A stretch of 64,000 nt of DNA, taken from the NCBI RefSeq assembly GCF_018131015.1, contig NZ_JAFCJJ010000002.1, forward strand, positions 62,001 to 126,000, in the 5' to 3' direction. This stretch comes from Bradyrhizobium diazoefficiens (GTDB taxonomy: Bacteria > Pseudomonadota > Alphaproteobacteria > Rhizobiales > Xanthobacteraceae). The notes beneath the pieces were generated by a model. It was given only the letters and a program-made list of their open reading frames with translations, did no database searches and had not been told where the DNA came from. Made by a program: the position numbers and the translations under genes. Position 1 is the first letter of the stretch. Each line of letters starts with the position of its first letter. Positions 57,374-64,000 of this stretch are shown piece after piece.

Positions 57374-58408
57374 ATGGGTTACAAAGTCGCAGTCGTCGGC
57401 GCGACCGGCAATGTCGGACGGGAAATGCTCAACATCCTCGATGAGCGCAAATTCCCCGCGGACGAGGTCGTGGCCCTGGCGTCGCGCCGCAGCGTCGGCG
57501 TCGAGGTCTCCTATGGCGACCGTACCCTGAAGGTCAAAGCGCTCGAGCACTATGATTTCTCCGACGTCGACATCTGCCTGATGTCGGCGGGCGGCTCGGT
57601 GTCGAAGGAATGGTCGCCGCAGATCGGCGCCACCGGCGCTGTCGTGATCGACAATTCCTCAGCCTGGCGCATGGATCCGGACGTGCCGCTGATCGTGCCG
57701 GAAGTGAACGCGGCTGCGACCGAAGGCTTCAAGAAGAAGAACATCATCGCCAACCCGAACTGCTCGACCGCGCAGCTCGTCGTCGCGCTGAAGCCGCTGC
57801 ACGACAAGGCCGGCATCAGGCGCGTCGTGGTCTCGACCTATCAATCGGTCTCGGGCGCCGGCAAGGACGCGATGGACGAATTGTTCTCGCAGACCAAGGC
57901 CGTCTACACCAATGACGAGCTGGTCGCGAAGAAATTCCCCAAGCGCATCGCCTTCAACGTCATCCCCCACATCGACGTCTTCATGGAGGACGGCTACACC
58001 AAGGAAGAGTGGAAGATGATGGCGGAGACCAAGAAGATCCTTGATCCCAAGATCAAGCTCTCCGCGACCTGCGTGCGCGTGCCGGTGTTCGTCGGCCATT
58101 CAGAGGCCGTCAACATCGAGTTCGAGAACCCGATCACCGCGGATGAGGCGCGCGAGATCCTGCGCAAGGCGCCCGGCTGCCTCGTCATCGACAAGCAGGA
58201 GCCCGGCGGCTACGCCACGCCGTATGAAGCGGCCGGCGAGGACGCGACCTATATCAGCCGCATCCGCGAGGACGCGACGGTGGAGAACGGCCTCGTGCTG
58301 TGGTGCGTGTCCGACAACTTACGCAAGGGCGCCGCCCTCAACGCGATCCAGATCGCGGAAGTGCTGATCAACCGCAAGCTGATCAGCGCGAAGAAGAAGG
58401 CGGCGTAA
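57374..58408 (+). CDS. asd: aspartate-semialdehyde dehydrogenase
   Basis: 344 residues. It reduces aspartyl phosphate to aspartate semialdehyde with NADPH, feeding lysine/diaminopimelate, threonine and methionine synthesis. The nucleotide motif is AVVGATGNVGREML and the catalytic Cys is in IIANPNCSTAQLVVALKPLH. STYQSVSGAG and RVPVFVGHSEAVNIEFE are typical. The start has GGAGAG 7 nt upstream. A strong inverted repeat follows the gene. Confidence 0.97.
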   Translation: MGYKVAVVGATGNVGREMLNILDERKFPADEVVALASRRSVGVEVSYGDRTLKVKALEHYDFSDVDICLMSAGGSVSKEWSPQIGATGAVVIDNSSAWRMDPDVPLIVPEVNAAATEGFKKKNIIANPNCSTAQLVVALKPLHDKAGIRRVVVSTYQSVSGAGKDAMDELFSQTKAVYTNDELVAKKFPKRIAFNVIPHIDVFMEDGYTKEEWKMMAETKKILDPKIKLSATCVRVPVFVGHSEAVNIEFENPITADEAREILRKAPGCLVIDKQEPGGYATPYEAAGEDATYISRIREDATVENGLVLWCVSDNLRKGAALNAIQIAEVLINRKLISAKKKAA

Positions 58409-58423
58409 CGTCGTCGCCGGTCT

Positions 58424-58512
58424 CGTAGGGTGGGCAAAGCGAAGCGTGCCCACCGAGGTCTCAATTGGGAAAGATGGTGGGCACGGCGCGTTGCGCCTTT
58501 GCCCACCCTACG
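58424..58512. repeat. inverted repeat downstream of asd, family F
   Basis: The perfect 16-bp arms CGTAGGGTGGGCAAAG and CTTTGCCCACCCTACG enclose a nested pair, GTGCCCACC and GGTGGGCAC. The element fills the gap between convergent asd and the carbonic anhydrase gene and could end both transcripts. Confidence 0.9.
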
Positions 58513-58515
58513 AAG

Positions 58516-59160
58516 CTACACCACGCTTCGCGCGCTCTTGAATTCCTTGCTCGCCTTGTCCAGCACGAACAGCGTTCCCTCCGCGACGCCGAAATAGGCG
58601 CCGTGCAGCTGCATCTGGCCGGCCTCGACCGCCTTGCGCACGAACGGGAAGGTCATCAGGTTTTCCAGGCTGCGGAACACGGCGGCCTTCTCGATGCGCT
58701 CGACGAATTGCGCCATCGACTCGTGGTCGCGCTGCTCGACCACCTCGCCCGGCTTGATGAACATCTGCATCCATTTGCCGATGAAGTCGCCGGGGGTGAG
58801 CGGCTCGATCTTGTCGACGAAGGCGCGGATGCCGCCGCATTGCGCGTGCCCGAGGATCACGATGTGCTTCACCTTGAGCACCGTGACGGCATATTCCAGC
58901 GCGGCCGAGACGCCATGGGCGTTGCCGTCGGGCTGATACACCGGCACCAGATTGGCGATGTTGCGCACGACGAACAATTCGCCCGGGCCGACGTCGAAGA
59001 TCGTCTCGGGCGCGACGCGGCTGTCGCAGCAGCCGATCACCATCGCCTCCGGGAACTGCCCCTTCACCGACAGCTCGCGATAGCGGCTCTGCTCGGTCGG
59101 CAGCCGCTGGGTGGCGAAGGCGTTGTAGCCTTCCAGCAAATGCTTCGGGAATGTGATCAT
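58516..59160 (-). CDS. beta-class carbonic anhydrase
   Basis: 214 residues. It interconverts CO2 and bicarbonate. The zinc ligands are the Cys in CCDSRVAPE (with the Asp-Arg dyad) and the His-x2-Cys in LGHAQCGGIRA. NIANLVP and the substrate region match the beta family. No signal peptide is present, so it should be cytosolic. It is divergent from the CitE-like gene. The start at 59160 has weak upstream spacing. Confidence 0.95.
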   Translation of the reverse strand: MITFPKHLLEGYNAFATQRLPTEQSRYRELSVKGQFPEAMVIGCCDSRVAPETIFDVGPGELFVVRNIANLVPVYQPDGNAHGVSAALEYAVTVLKVKHIVILGHAQCGGIRAFVDKIEPLTPGDFIGKWMQMFIKPGEVVEQRDHESMAQFVERIEKAAVFRSLENLMTFPFVRKAVEAGQMQLHGAYFGVAEGTLFVLDKASKEFKSARSVV

Positions 59161-59273
59161 GGCCTATGCCTAATCATAGACCGCAGGGGCGAACAAGCCT
59201 TTCGAATAGGCAGGCCAGATGCTATCGGCTGGACCCCAATAGCCCAATCGAGGAAACCGGAAGGAACGCCTGC

Positions 59274-60155
59274 ATGACCCGCCCGCGCCGCAGCCATCTG
59301 TTCATGCCCGGCTCCAACCCGCGCGCACTGGAAAAAGCGAGGAATCTCGCCGCCGACGGCCTGATCCTCGATCTGGAAGATTCCGTTGCGCCCGACGCCA
59401 AGGCGGTGGCGCGCGATGGGATCGCCGCCGCGATCGCAGCAAAAGGGTTCGGCAAGCGCGAGATTTTGATCCGCACCAACGGCCTCGATACGCCCTGGTG
59501 GGCCGACGACGTCGCGATGGCCGCCAAGGCTTCGCCGGACGGAATTCTGGTTCCGAAAGTTTCAAGTGTCGAAGATCTCCAGACCATCGGCCACCATCTC
59601 GCCGAGCTCGGCGCCGCACCGACCGTCAAGGTCTGGGCCATGATCGAGACCGCGCGCGCGGTGCTGCATGCCGAGGAGCTGGCGACCGCTGGCCGCGATC
59701 CGAAGACGCGGTTGTCGGGCTTCGTGTTCGGCCCCAACGACATCTCGCGCGAGACGCGCATCCGGATGCTGCCCGGTCGCGCCGCGATGATCCCGATGAT
59801 CACCCACTGCATCCTGGCGACGCGTGCCCACGGCCTCGAGATCCTCGATGGGCCCTACAGCGACATCGCCAATTCCGACGGCTTTGCCACCGAATGCGCG
59901 CAGGGCCGCGACCTCGGTTTCGACGGCAAGACGCTGATCCATCCCTCGCAGATCGAGGCGTGCAACGCGATCTTCACTCCGCCCGAAGAGGAAGTTGCGC
60001 GCGCGCGAAAAATCATCGCGGCGTTCGAATTGCCGGAAAACGTCTCGCGCGGCGCCATCCGCCTCGACGGCGCGATGGTGGAGCGCCTTCACGCCGACAT
60101 GGCGCGCCGCACGATCGAGATCGCGGACGCGATCGCGGCGATGGGGAAGGGCTGA
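59274..60155 (+). CDS. CoA ester lyase (HpcH/HpaI/CitE family)
   Basis: 293 residues from the ATG at 59274, with GGAAGGAA upstream. The TIM-barrel CitE pattern is RSHLFMPGSNPRALEKA (CoA-binding Arg/Ser region), LILDLEDSVAPDAK (metal-binding Asp/Glu), VWAMIETARAVLHAEEL and KTLIHPSQIEACN. It cleaves or forms malyl- or citramalyl-CoA type compounds in related bacteria; there is no citDEF context, so malyl-CoA activity is more likely than citrate lyase. Confidence 0.88.
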   Translation: MTRPRRSHLFMPGSNPRALEKARNLAADGLILDLEDSVAPDAKAVARDGIAAAIAAKGFGKREILIRTNGLDTPWWADDVAMAAKASPDGILVPKVSSVEDLQTIGHHLAELGAAPTVKVWAMIETARAVLHAEELATAGRDPKTRLSGFVFGPNDISRETRIRMLPGRAAMIPMITHCILATRAHGLEILDGPYSDIANSDGFATECAQGRDLGFDGKTLIHPSQIEACNAIFTPPEEEVARARKIIAAFELPENVSRGAIRLDGAMVERLHADMARRTIEIADAIAAMGKG

Positions 60156-60191
60156 GGCCGAACGGCTTTCGTCGAGCCGTCCTTGCTCAAT

Positions 60192-60611
60192 TCATTTTTG
60201 CGGAATCCGGTTGAGGTAGTCGATGATCGAGAGAGCTTGGGCGCGAATGTAGGCCTCCTGATCATAGGGGGCATCGACGTAGTGCTCGGCCGCGTTCACG
60301 GCCCATCGCTTGCCCCAGATCGGCATGTCACGCGAGCCATGGGCAGCGATCTGAGTGCGTCCGTCGATGACCTTGGTGAGGCGATCGACCGGAAACACGC
60401 CACTATTCTTCTTCGATAGGGATGTCAGATCCGGCGGAGCCACCTTGAGGCTCGCGGTGTAGAAGCCGTTTCCTTTGGCGTCCAACCCGTGGCAGATCGA
60501 GCATTGGGTCTCGTACGCTTGCTTGCCGACATCTTCCACTTTTGCCTTTTGAGCGAATGCGGGAAGTTGTGAAGCGACGGAGATGACGATCGCGATGGCA
60601 ACTCTCCTCAT
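60192..60611 (-). CDS. class I c-type cytochrome, exported
   Basis: 139 residues. A signal peptide (IAIVISVASQLPAFAQ) precedes a single-heme domain with CSICH for covalent heme attachment and a likely distal Met ligand in SRDMPIWGKRW. It is periplasmic, probably an electron carrier or a subunit of a dehydrogenase. No oxidoreductase partner is adjacent. It is convergent with the CitE-like gene, with 36 nt between the stops. Confidence 0.9.
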   Translation of the reverse strand: MRRVAIAIVISVASQLPAFAQKAKVEDVGKQAYETQCSICHGLDAKGNGFYTASLKVAPPDLTSLSKKNSGVFPVDRLTKVIDGRTQIAAHGSRDMPIWGKRWAVNAAEHYVDAPYDQEAYIRAQALSIIDYLNRIPQK

Positions 60612-60786
60612 CAGTCATTCCCTCCGTTTTCTCTTTGATTGGGCGTCCTCACCTCTTACGGGTGTTTGATTCCCGGATGCCTCGAACCGCCCTGGAGGCA
60701 CACGTCACTGCAGCCAGAATGTCGAAAAGTTGCTGCCCCCGTTGCGCCAACGCAGGCCGCGTGCTCTGGTGAAGTCCTGCCTTAGC

Positions 60787-61206
60787 TCAGCGCGACGCAA
60801 CCTCGGTGCGGTCGAGCGATTCCAGCGTCGCGGCGTTGCCGCAATAGCCGTGATAATTCTCCGCGGCGGTGCCGTCGGCGAGATCGCGGTCGCACTTTGC
60901 CTTGTGACGGCAGAGCGAGCAGACCCGTTCCATGTCGCGCACGAGCAGCGGCTGGACCTGCCCGAGCCGCTCCGCGTCGATGCCGAGCTGATCCAGCATC
61001 TTCGGCAGCTCGTCGGCGGCATGTTCGCCGTGGCGAACCAGCTCCTCCAGATCGTCGGGCGCGATCCTGAGATCGCCGGCGATGCGGTCGAAATCGGTGC
61101 GGTCGAGCCGACGCATCTCGTTCAGCTCGCGGCGATGCTTCAGCCAGCCGGCAAAGGACTCGATCAGATCCTGGACTCTGGGGTAAGGCCTGGTTGCGGT
61201 GCTCAT
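60787..61206 (-). CDS. DUF6455 family protein
   Basis: 139 residues. The C-terminal half holds a CSLCRHKAKC cluster plus a later Cys in YHGYCGN, four cysteines in total, which could bind Fe-S or zinc. The N-terminal half is helical and acidic (LDRTDFDRIAGDLRIAPDDLEEL). The length and arrangement match DUF6455 proteins, whose role is unknown. It stands alone between a cytochrome c and an Ada-like gene. Confidence 0.8.
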   Translation of the reverse strand: MSTATRPYPRVQDLIESFAGWLKHRRELNEMRRLDRTDFDRIAGDLRIAPDDLEELVRHGEHAADELPKMLDQLGIDAERLGQVQPLLVRDMERVCSLCRHKAKCDRDLADGTAAENYHGYCGNAATLESLDRTEVASR

Positions 61207-61311
61207 GGCGACGCTCCAATCATCGTTGGACGCGACTAGACCACACCTGCATTATCTCGCATTGCGCTGGATCAAATTCGTGCGCGATGCCCGCGGCGCG
61301 GGCCTAGCGCC

Positions 61312-62208
61312 TCACTGCATCCCGATCTGCCCGGCTTCCCAGCCCAGCATCGCCTGCTTGCGGGTGATGCCCCAGTGATAGCCGGTGAGCGTGCCGCTCT
61401 TGCCGAGCGCGCGGTGGCAGGGCACCACGAAGGAGACCGGATTTCTGCCGATCGCCGCGCCAACGGCGCGCGAGGCCTTCGGATTCTTGATGTTGCAGGC
61501 GATGTCCGAATAGGACGCCGCGCGCCCCATCGGGATCTTCAGCAGCGTCTCCCAGACCCGCACCTCGAAATCGGTGCCGATCAGGACGACGCGCAGCGGC
61601 TGGTCTGGCCGCCACATCCTCGGGTCGAAGATGCGCTGGGCCAGCGGGGCGGTGCCTTCGTGATCTTCCACGTAAGTCGCGTTCGGCCAGCGCCGTGTCA
61701 TGTCGGCGAGCGCAACCTGCTCCTCGCCGTGATCGGCGAAGGCAAGGCCCGACAGGCCGCGATCGGTCGCGATCACGATGGCCGTGCCGAACGGCGAGGG
61801 ATGGAAGCCATAGCGCAGGGTCAGGCCAGCGCCGCCGTTCTTCCATTCGCCCGGCGACATCGCCTCATGGGTGACGAAGAGGTCGTGCAGCCGGCCGGGA
61901 CCCGAGAGTCCGGAATCGAGCGCGGCATCGAGGATGCTCGCCGAATCCCGCAACAGGCCCTTGGCGTGGTCGAGCGTGAGCGCCTGCATGAACGCCTTTG
62001 GCGTGATCGACGCCCAGCGCCGGAACAGATGGTGCAGCTCGTCCGGGGTGACACCGGCGGCATCCGCCATCGCCTCGATGGTCGGCTGCGCGCGCCAGTT
62101 CTCGGAGATGAAGGCGATCGCCCGGCGCACCGAATCGTAGTCGCGGAGCGCGGCGTGCTGGGGGCCTGGCCTGGCCAGGCGCTGGTCATGTATGGCGAGT
62201 GTCATCAT
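61312..62208 (-). CDS. AraC-type HTH/methylated-DNA-protein-cysteine methyltransferase
   Basis: 298 residues. Residues ~20-120 form an AraC-type HTH (RRAIAFISENWRAQPTIEAMADAAGVTPDELHHLF). Residues ~130-295 hold an Ogt-type domain with active site SFVVPCHRALGKSG (acceptor Cys near residue 265). The N-terminal zinc/methylphosphotriester domain of full Ada is absent, so the methyl-Ada switch should not operate. The gene probably repairs O6-methylguanine and may regulate itself. Start is ATG at 62208, or the adjacent ATG at 62205. Confidence 0.9.
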   Translation of the reverse strand: MMTLAIHDQRLARPGPQHAALRDYDSVRRAIAFISENWRAQPTIEAMADAAGVTPDELHHLFRRWASITPKAFMQALTLDHAKGLLRDSASILDAALDSGLSGPGRLHDLFVTHEAMSPGEWKNGGAGLTLRYGFHPSPFGTAIVIATDRGLSGLAFADHGEEQVALADMTRRWPNATYVEDHEGTAPLAQRIFDPRMWRPDQPLRVVLIGTDFEVRVWETLLKIPMGRAASYSDIACNIKNPKASRAVGAAIGRNPVSFVVPCHRALGKSGTLTGYHWGITRKQAMLGWEAGQIGMQ

Positions 62209-62264
62209 GACCGGAAATGTAGGAGAGGGGCGGGTCCGAAACCACCCGATTTCCGATGTCGATA

Positions 62265-62798
62265 TCAGGTCACCGGGGTGTAGGTCGGACCGCGTCGCGC
62301 GGCGTTCAGTGCCTCAACCAAACCTTTGTAAAAGCTTGCCTTTTCGTCCGGTCCGAGGAAGGAGGCGATGATGATCCGGCGGCCCCGCGAGATCAGATAG
62401 AGATGCTCGATGCCGAAATCCTCGTCGACCTCCTGGTCGAGGCGGACCCAGAGCGGGTTGAACACCCATTCGGCGACCTGGCCGCGATGACTGACGCGCC
62501 GCACGCGCAACTCCGACGGGGTGACGACGATCTCCTCACGCGCCCGCGCGGCGCGGAAATTGACCTTGAAGGCCCACCAGATCACCAGCACGTCGAGGCC
62601 GAAGAAGCCGAGCACCGGCCATGCCCCCATCATCAGGAACACCATGCCGGTGACGAAGCTGACGATGCTCAGGAACAGCATCACCGCGAGGAAGCCGGTG
62701 CGGTTCAGCGAGCGGTGCGGCGTCAGCAGCGCGGAGAAGATCTGAGGCTCGGCCTCGCGTTCACTTCGTTCGCGCGCAATTTCGTTGCCTGTGCTCAT
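62265..62798 (-). CDS. DUF2244 integral membrane protein
   Basis: 177 residues. Two helices close together (GFLAVMLFLSIVSFVTGMVFLM and WPVLGFFGLDVLVIWWAF) are followed by a C-terminal PH-like cytosolic domain (EEIVVTPSELRVRRVSHRG; VRLDQEVDEDFGIEHLYLISRG). This is the common DUF2244 layout in alphaproteobacteria; function unknown. It is divergent from nth, only 22 nt between starts. Confidence 0.9.
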   Translation of the reverse strand: MSTGNEIARERSEREAEPQIFSALLTPHRSLNRTGFLAVMLFLSIVSFVTGMVFLMMGAWPVLGFFGLDVLVIWWAFKVNFRAARAREEIVVTPSELRVRRVSHRGQVAEWVFNPLWVRLDQEVDEDFGIEHLYLISRGRRIIIASFLGPDEKASFYKGLVEALNAARRGPTYTPVT

Positions 62799-62820
62799 CG
62801 TCCCTCAGTATATCCCGATC

Positions 62821-63585
62821 ATGGCGAAAAACATCCGCAAGCCGGCCCCGCGCCAAGCGCCCGTGCCGAAGAAAAAGGCAAAGGCGGTCGCAAGGCCCAA
62901 GCCGGCGAAGAAACCGGCGTCCGCGAAGAAATCCCTCAAGGCGATAAGACCTTGGACGCCGGCCGAGATCCACGAGGTCTTCAGCCGTTTCCGCAAGGCC
63001 AATCCGGAGCCGAAGGGCGAGCTCGAGCATCTCAATCCCTACACGCTGCTGGTGGCCGTGGTGCTGTCGGCGCAGGCGACCGACGCCGGGGTCAACAGGG
63101 CAACGCGCGAATTGTTTGAGGTCGCCGATACCCCGCAGAAGATGCTGGACCTCGGCGAGGAGGCCTTGCGCGACTACATCAAGACCATCGGCCTTTATCG
63201 TACCAAGGCCAAAAACGTGATCGCGCTGTCGGCAAAGCTGCTCGCCGAGTTCGGCGGCGAGGTGCCGCGCACGCGCAGCGAGATCGAGTCACTGCCCGGT
63301 GCGGGACGCAAGACCGCCAATGTCGTGCTCAACATGGCCTTCGGCGAGCACACGATGGCGGTCGACACCCATGTCTTCCGCGTCGGCAACCGCACCATGC
63401 TCGCGCCCGGCAAGACGCCGCTCGAGGTCGAGCTCGGTCTCGAAAAGGTGATCCCGGCCGAGTTCATGCTGCGCGCGCATCACTGGCTCATCCTGCACGG
63501 GCGCTACACCTGCCTCGCGCGCAAGCCGCGCTGCGAGGTCTGCCTGATCAACGATCTCTGCAGATGGCCGGAGAAGACGGTCTGA
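62821..63585 (+). CDS. nth: endonuclease III (DNA glycosylase/AP lyase)
   Basis: 254 residues. It removes oxidised pyrimidines from DNA. The helix-hairpin-helix LPGAGRKTANVVLN carries the catalytic Lys, and the catalytic Asp is in AVDTHVFRVGN. The C-terminal 4Fe-4S ligands are C-x6-C-x2-C-x5-C (CLARKPRCEVCLINDLC). A ~40-residue Lys/Pro/Ala-rich N-terminal extension precedes the catalytic domain, longer than in E. coli, and may bind DNA. It is convergent with the EI24-like gene. Confidence 0.96.
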   Translation: MAKNIRKPAPRQAPVPKKKAKAVARPKPAKKPASAKKSLKAIRPWTPAEIHEVFSRFRKANPEPKGELEHLNPYTLLVAVVLSAQATDAGVNRATRELFEVADTPQKMLDLGEEALRDYIKTIGLYRTKAKNVIALSAKLLAEFGGEVPRTRSEIESLPGAGRKTANVVLNMAFGEHTMAVDTHVFRVGNRTMLAPGKTPLEVELGLEKVIPAEFMLRAHHWLILHGRYTCLARKPRCEVCLINDLCRWPEKTV

Positions 63586-63603
63586 GCGAGCCGGGAACGG
63601 CCC

Positions 63604-64000
63604 TCACCGCATCGAGCGCGCCGGCTCGATCAGCTCGGGCCGCGGCCCGGACAGGCGCTTGTGCATGTGGACCATGAAGGCCATGCCGAAGATCGGCGTC
63701 GCCAGGTTGACGACCGGGATCGAGACGAAGGCGGCGATGAAGAGACCGGCGGTGAAGATGGTGGCGGCGTTGTCGCGCCGCATCGCCTTGGCTTCCTCCG
63801 GCGAGCGGAAGCGCATCGCGGCGAGCTCGAAATATTCCCGGCTCAGCAGCCAGGCGGCGGCGAAGAAGAAGATCAGGAAGCCGGCGCCTGCGAGCAGCAC
63901 CAGCGGCAGCGCGGCGAGGTAGACCAGGATCGTCAGCAGTGCGGTCTTGATGCCCTCGGAAATGGCCTGGCGGAACGGCAGCGCGGCACCCGGCCGCTCG
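63604..64000 (-). CDS. EI24/CysZ-like membrane protein, C-terminal part (runs off the window)
   Basis: The frame is open from the right window edge and stops at 63604. The visible part starts with ERPGAALPFRQAISEGIKTALLTILVYL-like sequence (two segments shown here only in part). It has TM helices (LLTILVYLAALPLVLLAG; LIFFFAAAWLLSREYFE; IFTAGLFIAAFVSIPVVNLATP). The SREYFE and RRDNAATIF segments fit the EI24/CysZ family. A role in sulfate uptake is possible but not proven. Confidence 0.7.
   Translation of the reverse strand, partial: ERPGAALPFRQAISEGIKTALLTILVYLAALPLVLLAGAGFLIFFFAAAWLLSREYFELAAMRFRSPEEAKAMRRDNAATIFTAGLFIAAFVSIPVVNLATPIFGMAFMVHMHKRLSGPRPELIEPARSMR

Overview
The window looks like core chromosome of a Bradyrhizobium-type alphaproteobacterium (Rhizobiales). 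It is GC-rich throughout, with strong G/C third positions. It carries two TAXI-type TRAP binding proteins, an IalB-family protein, a DUF2244 protein, an alphaproteobacterial sdhCDAB operon and several families of short palindromic intergenic repeats of the kind common in this genus. This is inferred from gene content and style; no marker gene here fixes the species. No phage, transposase, integrase, CRISPR array or rRNA was seen.

Layout. 1-8300: a partial MFS exporter, a Tat-exported hydrolase, a cytochrome P450, a class III nucleotide cyclase with a Cys-rich N-terminal region, a TerB-like protein, an SDR, a GATase and an enoyl-CoA hydratase. 8300-11500: tRNA-Ala(CGC) on the minus strand with an inverted repeat running into its 3' end, then the yggT/DUF167/folD operon, ppa and a GNAT acetyltransferase. 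11750-14840: a tightly coupled operon of an esterase-like protein, a DUF2269 membrane protein, a Rossmann-DoxX-like fusion and a DCC redox protein. 14900-16100: a visibly AT-richer islet with a COG3440-like HNH endonuclease and a small unknown gene. 16100-22600: amine oxidase, typA, a Crp/Fnr regulator divergent from a single-domain response regulator, and phoD. 22700-27250: a membrane-anchored TAXI protein, phhB, a DUF1232 protein, and a TAXI/Sel1-repeat gene pair.

27500-34800: quinone oxidoreductase, SDR, IalB protein, rlmN (bracketed by two copies of one repeat), a membrane protein, a PAP2 phosphatase and argG. 34980-43430: a mostly minus-strand run with a hybrid histidine kinase, an SbmA/BacA-like ABC protein, an FkbM methyltransferase, a VOC protein, a PNPOx-fold protein coupled to a proline-rich microprotein, and a proline-rich OmpA-family protein. 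43640-47110: the sdhCDAB operon for complex II. 47600-53600: a TauE exporter, a malonyl-CoA synthetase, an SDR, a fasciclin-domain protein and a cytochrome b/molybdopterin oxidoreductase pair. 53700-64000: MFS, leuB, small unknown proteins, asd, carbonic anhydrase, a CitE-like lyase, cytochrome c, a DUF6455 protein, an Ada/Ogt-like protein, DUF2244, nth and a partial EI24/CysZ-like protein.

Functionally the window mixes housekeeping metabolism (leucine, arginine, aspartate family, folate, TCA cycle, pyrophosphate hydrolysis), RNA and DNA maintenance (rlmN, nth, Ada/Ogt) and envelope, redox and transport functions. The most unusual items are the HNH islet, the DUF2269/Rossmann-DoxX/DCC operon, the receptor-like TAXI protein without a permease, and the dense palindromic repeats. 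Several of these repeats touch gene ends: the phhB stop, the 3' end of the membrane-anchored TAXI gene and the tRNA 3' end. I saw no clearly new multi-gene system.
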